NCBI GenBank assembly: GCA_910574455.1
Contig: CAJSYZ010000004.1
Span: forward strand, 1,798,001 to 1,862,000
From: Trichaptum fuscoviolaceum
Taxonomy: Eukaryota; Basidiomycota; Agaricomycetes; Hymenochaetales; Trichaptaceae
Length of the DNA: 64,000 nucleotides
Direction of reading: 5' to 3'
Shown here one piece after another: positions 12,409-22,693 of this stretch. Every line of letters begins with the position of its first letter. Position 1 is the first letter of the stretch. A model generated the notes under the pieces. The model made no database searches, was not told the DNA's origin, and saw only the letters and a list, made by a program, of their open reading frames with translations. The translations under genes and the position numbers were made by a program.

Positions 12409-15400
12409 ATGTCAACTCAAAGACAGACAAGAGCTAAGAACAGCGAAAAGCACCCCGAGCAGTCGTTGGACAACTCAGAACAAGACGAACACAGGAGGAG
12501 ATATTGCGGGAGAAGGAAGAAAAAGAGAAAAGGAAAGTACGGCAGGCAGAGAGGCGGGATGAGGCATTGAAGGAGAAGGAAGAGAAGAAAAAGCAGAAGG
12601 AAGAGCGGGCAGCCTTCCGCAGAGCTGCGGCCCAGCAAGTCGCGGTTGCGAAAGAGAGGAAAAAACTCGCTGCGGAGCAAAAACGGGCAGCAAAAGAACA
12701 AGAGGCAGCTGACAAGGTTCGCAAGAAGGTGACTGCAGCAGAGAACCAAGAAGCAGCGATGCTAGAGACCGTAGAGCTTGAAAACAACTTGTCAAAGGCT
12801 CTTGAGACACGCACCCAGATGGGCTCAACAGTGCCCAAACTCACTGGCAAACGTGGACGTAGAAAGCCAAAAGGCGAAGCTAGCAGTAAGTCTTCAACTT
12901 TAGATCAGTGATGACACAGATCATTTGAACTGGCATAAACAGACTCGAAGAACGATGTTAAAGACGTATCGGGTTGTGAAGATGGACACAACGAAGACTT
13001 GGATATTCGTGAGTAACATTGCCTATACATTTTCAGATGATCTCAAAGCTTGGAGGTTGAACACTGTGACTCACCTTAATGCGAAGCAGCGAGTATGGAT
13101 GAGCCAAACAGGGAGCCTGCAAAAAAGGCTAGGAAAGAAGATTCCAAAGGTGAACTTCCATTTCGCACACGTGTGCAGACCGCAAAGATGTCCAGGTCTG
13201 CCGCCACCGTGACTCCCAGCGACGCATTCTTTCACGCTCCTGCAGGACCGAACGAGAGTCTTTCTGGTGAAGAAACGGACATAATAGACTCGCCCGCTAC
13301 GTCAAGGCGGAACGACAAGACAAAACGCCCTGTCAGGGCGCTTCGCAACACAGATGATTCCACTTTCATTGGTGAAGAGGGTGGAGGTCTTGAGGTGCCA
13401 GTGGCAGGGATAGACTCAGAAAGGATCAATTTGTGAGTTTGAGGTTTGAATCTTGCATTGCGTCTGAATCAGTATCTGGTACTGTCAAGTCGATGTAATG
13501 GTGAGTGAGAAGCTTGATTTAGACTCAATTATTAAACTCATACTAGTATGATCATCATCATCCCGACTACCTACTCAGGCTACTACTACCGTGACGCTCC
13601 CGGGCCGAGACCCAACTTCAAGTTGGAAATCCTTCACCTGCAACATTGACGCTCTTGTCTTTGCTACCACTATATTATGAGCCTTGCTGACGCAAAGCTG
13701 CACCAGACACACCGTCGAATTGCCAGATGATGAAAACTTAAGTCCCTGGGAGGATGAAGGAGAAACAATAACCCTTACAAGCTATCATGGTGTAAAAAAT
13801 AGCACAATCAGCGTGCAACAGAAGGCACATCTTGTCGATTCGGAATCAAATGTTGTGAGTTGACGGAGCATTAGAATGGCAGATGCAGTCTGAATAACTT
13901 GTTTATAGGGCGGAAGCGATCCGAAGAGGCTAACAAGGCCGGCTCAAGCTTGTGTGAGTCCGACTGATTACTGTTCGATTCATGTCAGTTGCTCCATGAC
14001 CGTTTGTTCATATTCCTTCGTTATTGTTTATCTGCCAACTGCCGTCTCATGAACAGGATGGAGGTAGCAGCAACGTCAACTCGAAGAAAAGGAAGTTATT
14101 GCGTGACACTCTTTCCGGGTCGCAGGTTTCAACGGTAAGCGATGTCATATCATTCTACATTTTTTCAATCTACTGAGTAATCCCTTCCCGTACTCGAGGA
14201 TAAGAATAACAAGATAAATCCAGGTGGACAGGTGAGTACCAGACAGTGATCTTCATGGTACATCCTTCCTTCATTGCTTACTGAATTGGTATTTTGATAG
14301 GATGCAAACAAGAGGACTGCTATTTCGCAGCTTAGCGCACCGGTAAGTCTATCTTATCTCAACTTCTCTCGTTCCCCCCTTATTTATGGTTGTAAGGTGC
14401 AATCACTAGCCTTGGAACCCCGTGTACAGGTATGTGTGAGTGTCGATGCACTGTAGGCTCACTTCCGGTGCTCTCCTGTGGCAACTATTCGTTTCCTTCT
14501 TCACTTCAAGTTGAGCGCTAATGTGTGAATATGAATAGGACATCACAGTCACAAAGAACGGAAAGAGGAAGTCGCCACCAGACACCGACTCTCAGGTTAA
14601 TGTGGTAATTCTTCTACCTTCACGTGCAATGAATTCCTTCATTTTATGTTTACTTATTTTAAACCATCTCAATAGGCTAATAAGGCTGTCAAGATCAAGA
14701 AGTCATTGTTGACTGACATGGACACACAGGCCGGTGCCACAGTAAGCGTCAATTCTATGGTAACCGGCATTTTAAGTTCGTATCTGATCAGGCGGAAAGG
14801 ACTTGAGTAAGAAGAGGAAACCCTCTGACATTCCTTATCGGCCTGAGGCCGATATGACAGTAAGTGCTTCTTTTTGAGCTGTTCACTTGCCACGGATAAC
14901 AGCTTTCTGACGTGCTGCAGCCGGAGCTTGGATCCGCTACCTCTAATCGCAAGAGGCAGTCGCTGGTGGCTGATAATGAAGTAAGTGAGAGTCGATTGAT
15001 ACACTCTAAATGTAGACATTCACCTTTTTTTCTTACTAATAGTCTGGTGGTCGAAAGATGTCGTTAGCACCTTGAGCACCGTCCCTTGCAATGACGAGAG
15101 CATCCTGCACCCCCGGACCCGAAGTGTTAGTGACTGGGGCTTATCAAGGTCATCGCAAAGTCTCTCGGACTACTAGCTCAGTTTGTCGAATCAAATTCAT
15201 TTCTATGACATATTTTGCTGATTTACTTATATGCAGACATCAGTGGGACTTGAGGACAAGGATCAAAATGAAGGAAGGGAAGGATCTCGCGTGCCAGGCA
15301 GGAAAAGGGCGACGAACCAGTGTCTCCCTCCCGGTACTCAGGCAGGATGGACTCATATTCTATTACCTTCACTATTTCGCGCAGTTGGAAAGTCCGTCAC

Positions 15401-16547
15401 ACCATGGCAAACTCCGGACAATAAGCTCATCAGCTCACTGTGGGGGAAAGTGTTTGATTCTGTGGAATTCAGTTACGAAACTCAGTTCGCCGATATCTGT
15501 TCTCTAGTTGAGTCAATCTAACTTATCTCCAAGTCACCTTTACCAAATTGAGATGCGATCCTTGTATTTCAGGTGGCCCAGAGATGCTCTGATAGCTGGC
15601 GCAAGAAACTTTTTGAGAAAGCTGAGCAATCAGTTGCAAGTTTTATCAGCGGCGAACAATCAAAATCAATGCGAAACGAAGCAATTGTGAAGACGTTGCA
15701 GTCGCTAGTTGACAAGAAGAAAGCCGAACCGTTTCTATGGGAAAGCTGGTATAGTATGGAGAGGGTAAGTAAAAGAGTATTTATTGTCGCATTTTGTGTC
15801 CATGCATTGACCCTAATTGTACAGAAGCAAGGACTGTTCTGCTCTGACCTTGTGGTCTCAGTGTTGTCCGTACACATTGTCTTGGCCATGGGTCGGCATA
15901 AAATACTGGACAGAAACACCATAGGAAAGCCTATCGGTGCCCTCGCCCTTGCGGCAACAGCGGTATCTACTTTTTTCAGCACTTATATTGTCCTTATTCG
16001 CTGATCTTCCCATGGATAGGTCAAGGTTGCCATTGATAAACAGGTGGCTCGGTTGCAAAATATCAAAGAAGAACTTGGCGGCGCTGAGTGGTATTTCACT
16101 AGCGCTCTGTGGCAACCTCATACGGACGACTATGTTAACTTGTTGTCAAATCCCTCTTTCTTCACTGAATCAAACTGGGAAAAGGTTCGATCCCGCCTCC
16201 TAGCTTACGATGCCAGTACAGATATCGATACGAGAAAGAACACCAAACTTGTTGGATCGGGTATCACTGGCAGGGACTTCTCCTTGTATTTTGACGTTAT
16301 AGATGCAGATTCGACCTGCGAAAAAGCGTATGACGAAGACGCTGATAATTGGGAAGACGGAACCGACGGAACCGACGATAAGGGCGATGTCGAGATCCCA
16401 GGCCCCTTTTCTCATTTCCCGCACTTTCCCGCCAAGGATCCCGACATGAGCAGACAATCCCGCGGGGAGAATCCCGCCATTGGATTCCCCGCGCGAAACC
16501 CCTTTCCCGACTCGCACGATCCCCCGCAAGATCCCCCGCTCACGTGA
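12409..16547 (+). CDS. Coiled-coil / micro-exon / DUF6532-like protein
   Basis: The start MSTQRQTRAK at 12409 is followed by an apparent frame slip at about 12490-12500. A long Lys/Glu/Ala-rich coiled coil follows (about 12495-12880), then short exons with basic NLS-like motifs (SKKRKLL, NGKRKSPP, SKKRKPSD, GRKRATN). From 13909 to 14980 the likely exons are 33-78 nt and phase 0. The phase-0 donor at 14981 can join 15237, giving a C-terminal part in exons 15237-15506, 15573-15764, 15825-15962 and from 16020. This part has WTHILLPSLF, AQRCSDSWRKK, ERKQGLFCSDLVVS and IGALALAATAV. Its layout matches the DUF6532 domain of basidiomycete proteins (from memory). The end is uncertain: the last frame runs into GC-rich, probably inserted DNA after about 16390. 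Probably nuclear; role unknown. It may be a passenger of the adjacent transposon. Confidence 0.5.
13909..14980 (+). repeat. Array of symmetric micro-exons with basic modules
   Basis: Likely exons: 13909-13953, 14057-14134, 14301-14342, 14397-14429, 14539-14595, 14676-14741, 14800-14859 and 14921-14980. Each is a multiple of three and bounded by GT/AG in phase 0. Many start with Asp or Gly and several carry a KKRK/KRK core followed by S/P/D residues. A further exon (15043-15075) ends in TGA and could act as an alternative last exon, because skipping it joins 14980 to 15237 in frame. The pattern suggests exon duplication followed by divergence. Confidence 0.55.
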
Positions 16548-17225
16548 CCTATCCCGCACCACCGTCCCGACCACCATGCACGCATACACACATTCATTTA
16601 CGACGACCCGCCACGGCACACGTACATTCACTTATCAACATACGCTCATTAATCCGTTAGTACCTCAAGGTGACGACCTGCAACAGTCTGGCATACCTAG
16701 TCTGGCTAGTCGCGGCCCCGGACCGGACGCTGACGTCCACGGACAGGCCGTAGCCATCTGGAGAGACGGGATAGACATGCCTAGCAGTGCGGTCGTAGCA
16801 TGTATCGTTTGTAGTAGATAGGTGCGCATTGCGCAAGGACACTTAGCGTAGATTAACTATACAGTCTTTACGAAGTAGATAAATAGTTGTAGGCATCGTA
16901 AGGAGCACCCCACTTTTGACCTCTTGTGGAGTGCTTCCTTAGGTGCGATCTCTCTCTTTTCTCCTGTGTAGTTAGTTGCGCAATACTTACTTGTGGAGTG
17001 CTTCCTTAGGGATCCGCTTACTTGACGTTCAAAGCAGTGAAGAGTCCTAGCTGGCCTTGAGAATCCCGCGACGCGCCTGGATAGAATCCCGCGCGTTTCC
17101 CGCCAGAATTCCCACGCTCGTTCCCAGTCGCGAATCCAGATTCCCGAACGCGGGTTCTTGTCGTGAATTCCAGTTTCCCGAAACTGTTTCCCGCTACAAT
17201 TCCCGACGGTCGTAACAGGCGAAGA
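16390..17225. mobile_element. Probable mobile-element remnant with TCCCG arrays
   Basis: Both flanks of this stretch (about 16395-16555 and 17060-17215) carry many copies of TTCCCG/ATCCCGCG in the same orientation, unlike the surrounding coding DNA. The middle contains GTGGAGTGCTTCCTTAGG twice (about 16927 and 16993) and CACTTTTGACCTCTTGTGG. These resemble, in reverse complement, part of the gypsy long terminal repeat at 22694. The acidic coding frame before (ending DDKGDVE) and after (EEREVAEYRGE) could once have been continuous. No target duplication was found, so the boundaries are approximate. Confidence 0.4.
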
Positions 17226-17232
17226 GCGTGAG

Positions 17233-17631
17233 GTGGCTGAGTATAGAGGCGAGGTGGAAGGTGATGCAGAGGACGAGCATGCTAATGCTGAGGGTGACGA
17301 CAACCTGAGTGAGAGCGGGGACGAGGGAGTTGACAAGATTGAGTGCAAGGGCGATGATGACGGCGAGGGCGATGACGACGGCGAGGGCGATGACGACGGC
17401 GAGGGCGATGACGACGGCGAGGGCGATGACGACGGCGAGGGCGAGGACGACGGCGAGGACGACGGCGAGGGCGACGGCGAGGACGAGGGCGAGGACGACG
17501 GCGAGGGCGACGGCGAGGACGAGGGCGAGGGCGAGGGCAAGGACAAGGACAAGGATTTAGGTGGAGATGGTGATCATGAGGAGGACGACGCTTCAAAATG
17601 GGATTCGGCTACGGACTGCGTAGACTTCTAA
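17233..17631 (+). pseudogene. Acidic repeat tail, probably severed from upstream gene
   Basis: An open frame of 132 codons made almost wholly of Asp, Glu and Gly, ending ...SATDCVDF and TAA. The core is a GDDDGE repeat. The ATG is not clearly a start: the frame is open further left (EEREVAEY). Its acidity matches the C-terminal end of the DUF6532-like protein upstream, so I infer the two were one gene before the interrupting DNA arrived. It could instead be a small independent acidic protein. Confidence 0.4.
17350..17530 (+). repeat. Coding minisatellite, 18-nt units (GDDDGE)
   Basis: Head-to-tail near-copies of an 18-nt unit (GGCGATGACGACGGCGAG), decaying to 12- and 9-nt variants at the right end. 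The unit is a multiple of three, so length change keeps the frame. The opposite strand gives long Ser/Pro- and Arg-rich open frames that are artefacts of this repeat. Confidence 0.85.
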
Positions 17632-18254
17632 GGGCAAATCAATCACTAGTGAGCCTCTTCTTTTCGTTTCTGTCCGTGCGCTCAACATTATATTACCATC
17701 GACTCGCAGAGCAGTCTTCAATTCTGCATGTTCTTTGGCGTAGCAGTAGAAACAAAGGCACGGCAGCGAAATGTGGCCTGCCACTGCCCGTCACGGAAGA
17801 GGTTCAGGATAATGTCGTGGCGGATCCCATGATAGCGACTGCTATGCTTAGTCTTGCGTAAATGACTGATGTACTTGAACGCTGAGGCACTGATAGCTAC
17901 ATAATGTTGTCTTATATATTTCTGATGCAATGAAATACTTGGAACGTTCTTATGCACTTAGACTCTTGAGCACTGCAATTTGTCTTACAACACTTGTCTA
18001 CTGCTGTAATTAAAGGATGATACACTGGAGCACTGGGGTGCAGAATGCCTGAAACACTTAGAGCACTGATTCAGCCATCTTTCCTTATTTAAGCCAGCCC
18101 GCACTTATTTCAGCCAACTTGTCCTGAATAATGGGAGGACATGCATGAATAAGTAAAGCTTGCCTTATTTAAGACTTCAGTCTCTCAGGACGTTTAAGTA
18201 ACACTTAAGTCACTTTCAGCAGAAAGTAGTTTCCCTGATGTACCACCCATTATG
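17632..18254. other. Intergenic, AT-rich, no gene seen
   Basis: No supported gene. It contains several CTTATTTAAG-type words (about 18080-18170) and repeated GAGCACTG words (about 17970-18065), which look like decayed mobile DNA. The direct-repeat copy at 18255 lies at its right end. Confidence 0.4.
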
Positions 18255-18389
18255 GTCACTACAATACTGGGATAAAATACCACCTACGTCTTATATATGT
18301 GTACATATTAAGGTTTCTCATTACCTTACATTATGGCTCTACAATGTACATACAAGGGCCTTATCTGAAATTAGAGATTTTCGTGATGT
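18255..18389 (+). repeat. 135-bp direct repeat, copy 1
   Basis: This stretch matches 22399-22533 over its full length with scattered substitutions, including the block GGCTCTACAATGTAYATACA and the end TTAGAGATTTTCGTGATGT. Its right end abuts, with no spacer, the point where similarity to the downstream kinase gene begins, so it marks the breakpoint that truncated that gene copy. A solo LTR or a non-autonomous element end is likely. Confidence 0.75.
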
Positions 18390-18995
18390 AACGTCCGTCG
18401 ACGTGTTCGGGGTTCGAGGGCCGCAGACGGAGAAGTCCCGGAGCTAGACAATCTGCGAATGTATGACCCCTTTCCCGTTGACGTCTTCACATTGGGAAAT
18501 GTGTATAAACGCAACTTTTTACAGGTAAACTAGCCTGCTCCATTCACATCTGATTCTAAGGCATTACAATTCAGAAGTACACAAATATGGAATTCTTACA
18601 TTCGCTCTGCGAACAAATGACTCGTCGTGCTCCATCCGAACGTCCGACAGCACAGCAGGCTCAGGCGATATTCTTGGACATTATCTCTCGTCAGCAAGCC
18701 TCCGCATTCTTCTCTCGTCTACACGGACGTGAAGAAAAGTTCATTCCCATGATATTCCGGGATATACGTGCCGCTGCGCGAGAGACAAGGCGGCGAGCAT
18801 GGAGAATGATTAGCACAGGTGAGACACTCGCTAATGACGAATCACAATAAGCAATTGACTCTCCTTTCAAATATAGTCAAAACTTGGACAGGCATCAACG
18901 CTCTTGTTCCCCTTTCTATTACTATTATGGTCGTTGTTCTAATGGGGCCAAAGCAGGTCCTTGGTTACCTGCGCTCTTCTTTCGATATCTCATAA
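18390..18995 (+). pseudogene. 5'-truncated kinase-like gene copy A
   Basis: This is the C-terminal third of the same kinase-like family as the intact gene that follows, entered exactly at the end of the repeat at 18389. Readable blocks are the post-DFG segment (PFPVDVFTLGNVYKRNF), the C-lobe exon (CEQMTRRAPSERPTAQQAQ) and a last exon with a hydrophobic stretch (ALVPLSITIMVVVLMG) ending in TAA at 18995. Two introns keep the positions seen in copy B. The N-lobe, the catalytic loop and DFG are missing, so no kinase can be made. Confidence 0.75.
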
Positions 18996-19158
18996 TAATG
19001 GACAGTTAGGTAATTTGATTTGTACTTATAGCGGCGATCTTGTGATCTCGGAGTGGCTATGCTATCACGACATGTTGTCTGTTTCCAAGCAGAATAACTG
19101 AGCAGTATTGCATACCACTACTTTTTGTCCCCAACTATCCTACTCAGTCATTAAGGAC

Positions 19159-20711
19159 ATGCCGCCACAGCATGTGGAAGATGACGATCCTGCTTTCCCG
19201 GATATTCCGGAGGCTCGAATTCGCGCATCGGAGATTTGGAGGGTGGATCACTACAGGGAACTCACCGAACGTGGTGAATTCGATCGGAGTTCGATCGAAA
19301 TCTGGTGGTCAACTCACTATCATCTTTTCCTGTCGCATGGCTATCTCCTGCGACGTCGTTTTCGACCGGACTGGACGCCATCGTGGCTTGGAAAGGATGT
19401 CATTCCTTACTTCTGTGACGATCACCTTGATACCAGAGCACGTCTTTCTTTTGTCGCTAATGAATCCAACTAACAGAACATGTAGATTGAAACTGTCATA
19501 GATGCAAAGCGGTTGGAAGACGGATGTGTCGTAGCCATCAAGTGGGTGTGGGCGGATAAAACTGAAGCTTCGATTGCTCGCATGCTCTCACAATCCGAAA
19601 GACTGGAGGATCCAACAAACCACTGCATCCCTATCCTTGATTTTTTCACCGATGATGTAGACTCCGATATAGGTTACCTCGTTATGCCGCTCTTACGACG
19701 TTTTAACGACCCGCCCTTTTCTTATGTCGATGAAGTCGTTGACTTTATGAGACAGACCCTCGAAGTGCGTTTAATTGTTCGCTAAACCTGCTGCCTGACT
19801 AAGTTGAGCTTGATTCAGGGCTTAGTTTACCTTCACAATTCGGGAGTGGCACACAGGTGAGATACATTGGAAGAATGATGAGCAACTTTTTATTTCTGAT
19901 TTCCGGATGCTGCAGAGACCTCTCAGACGGTAACATTATGATGGATGGACGTCCACTCTATCCGAAAGGATTCCACCCTTCATGGAAAGGACGTTTGCCA
20001 GACAACGTCACAAAAGATGCTCCACATATCTTGAGGCGAGAGGCACTGGGTACTGTTAGATATTATATAATTGACTTCGGGGAATCATCTTACTTTCCGG
20101 ATCCCAACGTCCGACGACGAGTTCGGGGGAAGACGGCAGCAGATAGGGAGGTCCCCGACTTAAGTGTCATAAAGTCCTACGATCCGTTTCCTGTCGATGT
20201 ATTCACTCTGGGAAACGTATACAAACGCAACTTCCTGCAGGTGAATGTTCACCCCGATCTGTCAGCATATGACACTGAAGAAAATATACAGCACTACAAA
20301 AATGTCGAATTCTTACAGCCCCTTTGCGAACAAATGACTCGCCGAGTTCCTTCCCAGCGACCAACCGCTCAACAGGCTCAGGCAACCTTCTCTAAGATCA
20401 TCTCTAGTCAGCAAGCCTCTGCGTTGCTCTGTCGCCTGCACGGACGGGACGAAAAATACATGCCTATGGTGCTCAGAGATGTACATGCCGCTGCCCAGGA
20501 ATTAAGCCGACGAGTGTGGAATGTAGTCAGCACAGGTGAGCTACGCGTTATCAAGCATTGAAAGGCACTGATTCCCTGTTAACCCTTGACAGTTAAACCT
20601 CAGGCAGGCGCTGTCTCTCTTGTTCCAATTTCTGTCATCGTTGTTGCTGTTTTTCTTGGGTCGCAGCGGATACTCAGATACCTGTGTTCTTCTTTGGGTG
20701 TTTCAGAATAG
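19159..20711 (+). CDS. Kinase-like protein B with C-terminal membrane segment
   Basis: Six exons join in phase: 19159-19437, 19486-19764, 19819-19856, 19916-20240, 20292-20535 and 20593-20711 (427 residues). It belongs to a basidiomycete-restricted kinase-like family marked by an N-terminal WW-(5)-GY-(2)-RRRFRPDWTPSWLG block. Catalytic elements are present: the VAIKW lysine in exon 2, HRDL split across the exon 3/4 junction with Asn in DGNIMM, and DFGES. The last exon encodes a hydrophobic helix (VSLVPISVIVVAVFLG) near the C-terminus, so tail anchoring in a membrane with the kinase domain in the cytosol is likely. Intron 1 has a GC donor (AGA|GCACGT) instead of GT; the phase only works with that choice. 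Substrate unknown. Confidence 0.75.
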
Positions 20712-22398
20712 CGAAGCTGAGTCACTACAAAACCAATTTTCAGTGAACCTCCCAATATACAGCTTCTATTGCAATTCATTTTATCTGCATTGTGTCTCAC
20801 CTATAGCCATTGCTTCTTCTGCTATCTTCTAGTCTACTCAAATAGTGATATTGTCGCGTTAGACGAGCTTAGCCGGGAGTGGGCCTACAGACCAGCAACA
20901 GAAGCAACTGAAGTTCATTCGGAACCTCACTGTGGACCGATAAAATAGGGTATAGATCTTCTTCTTTTCTTCTTCGTCTGAGATTTTGCTACGACAAATC
21001 ATAGGTCTCGAGTGGAACCTTACCGTCTATCTAAAGTGTACGTGTTGTCAGCATGCTGTTTGGTCTACAAATCTTCATGATACAGAAAAAGTAAACCAAA
21101 TGCGTACATATCACTAGGGCAGGTCAGCCTGGTAACCGACAAGGTCCAATTCGATTTGCATCTGCATCACGAAAATCTCCAATTTATGGTGGTACCTATA
21201 ATGCAAGTACAGTAAGCTCTTAGCTTATAGTAGGTTTATATTAGATATACAATATTCTTAAAATCTATCATATTTTGAGGGGCTTACAATTACCACACAA
21301 TATTTTATAGCTTGATAATGGAATGGCAATTTTTGGCACCATATTAGCTGGGTCTGATAATGCGACTGCAATGGGTCACAATATGATGTCATGTTACCGG
21401 GTACATACCGGTCACTTGTATTACTACTAGTGGCGTGGAAAATGAAGTGACTGAGGAACGGGAACAAAGACAACGGATCGGGATAGTTGTGTCCTAGGTA
21501 GCCGGAGTATCTGGTTCACACGCGATATTCACTTGTGTTAGTCGCGTCATGTAGACCGTGTGAAAAGTTAGTTTTCTTCCCCAACCACTACGTGTGGGGC
21601 AAGACTTACGGACGACGGGACGACGACTGCGCTATGTGCGCAATCGACAAGACCGATTGTTCCTTTGACCACCAATTCAGGGGCTCAACAGCCATCTCTA
21701 CTACTGGGGATTCTTCTGGACAACTGTCAGAACATAGTTTTCTTCTTCTGGACTTCTTGCGAGGACGAACGACGGGCGCACGCAGAAGACATACGGATGG
21801 GCAATTCAAGTCTGCGCATCAGCGCGTGCATCTAGTTGTCTGGTTTCTTTTACTGGTTGTTTTTTTAATCTGGGTTTCTCTCTTGTTGAGGTGTCTGCTT
21901 GCTGGATTTTCTTTAGGCTATGCTTCGACAACTTGGTTGACTGAGTATCTGGTTGCTCTTTTGCTTGCTATCACCGCTCAGGACTTGTTAAGACAAACTG
22001 CAGGACTATCCACTTCTAGAGTGCTAAGCTGAGTCTCTTCTTTGAGCTGTGGCTTATGCTGTTTTCTTGCTATTTTTCTTGTGTGCTAAGTCTGGCCTTG
22101 CACGGTGAACCGCTTCAGCACATATGATTTGTAAGTTTCCTTCTTTGTATGTAGTACTTAGATACATCTGTATTTGTATTTACGTTTAAATATATATATA
22201 TTTGATAATGAACCAAGCGTGCTATAATTACTAGTGACCCTAATATGGATAGAGCATTGTGCCACGTTAGGAACATGTCAGAGCCCTTATCGTAGTATTA
22301 CCTGTTTTAGCAATATGGTGGTACATTGCAAGGGCCCGGCAATATTGTGGCCCATTGCAAGGGCTCACAATAATGTCGGTCCATTATCACCGATTGTA

Positions 22399-22533
22399 GT
22401 GACTACAATACTGGGATAAGGTACCACCTACGCCTTATATATGTGTACATATTAAGATTTCTCATTACCATGCATTATGGCTCTACAATGTATATACAAG
22501 GGCCTTATCTGAAATTAGAGATTTTCGTGATGT
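22399..22533 (+). repeat. 135-bp direct repeat, copy 2
   Basis: Partner of 18255-18389, in the same orientation and of the same length. Its left side continues into further repetitive sequence, so this copy is probably closer to full length than copy 1. Together the copies bracket the kinase copies A and B (4.1 kb). Confidence 0.75.
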
Positions 22534-22688
22534 GCACCGGAGCAAGCCTAGAAAGATCTCCATGTGTGTCCCCTTATACCGTCTAATGAATAAGAGCTTC
22601 CGAAGTCACAAAAGTATACTTTATCGGTCTTCATTAGAAGGTTATCCTACGAAGAAATACACTGGCAGTAAGCTCTAGCCTTCTGGAT

Positions 22689-22693
22689 GTCGT
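22689..22693. repeat. Left 5-bp target-site duplication (GTCGT)
   Basis: GTCGT immediately precedes the left LTR and recurs at 28966-28970 right after the right LTR. A 5-bp duplication is normal for Ty3/gypsy integrases and shows that both ends are original. Confidence 0.9.

Larger units (their letters stand above)
20712..22693. other. Intergenic, decayed repeats, no gene
   Basis: No gene is supported. A 165-codon frame at about 21535-22032 is Leu/Val-rich in its second half but lacks an ATG and any known feature. Around 22240-22400 the words CATTGCAAGGGC and CAATATTGTGG / CACAATAATGTCGG recur, suggesting mobile-element debris that runs into the 135-bp direct repeat copy 2. Positions 22689-22693 are the left target duplication of the gypsy element. 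Confidence 0.4.

Noticed and set aside
12417..12850. Several long minus-strand frames rich in Leu, Ser and Phe
   Set aside because: They are antisense to the Lys/Glu-rich coiled coil; its biased codons keep the opposite strand open.
14215..14235. Possible 8-nt exon GTGGACAG between AG and GT
   Set aside because: Including it breaks the phase of the following micro-exons; skipping it keeps all of them in frame.
15091..15507. 138-codon plus frame overlapping the DUF6532-like exon 15237-15506
   Set aside because: Wrong frame relative to the splice-supported exon chain; no consistent continuation.
16857..17552. Long minus-strand Ser/Pro-rich frame, and an Arg/Pro-rich one at 17282-17596
   Set aside because: Both are mirror readings of the GDDDGE-coding minisatellite on the plus strand; the acidic reading has the natural context.
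21535..22032. 165-codon frame with hydrophobic half
   Set aside because: No ATG at its beginning, no splice partners and no family; it lies in repeat debris.
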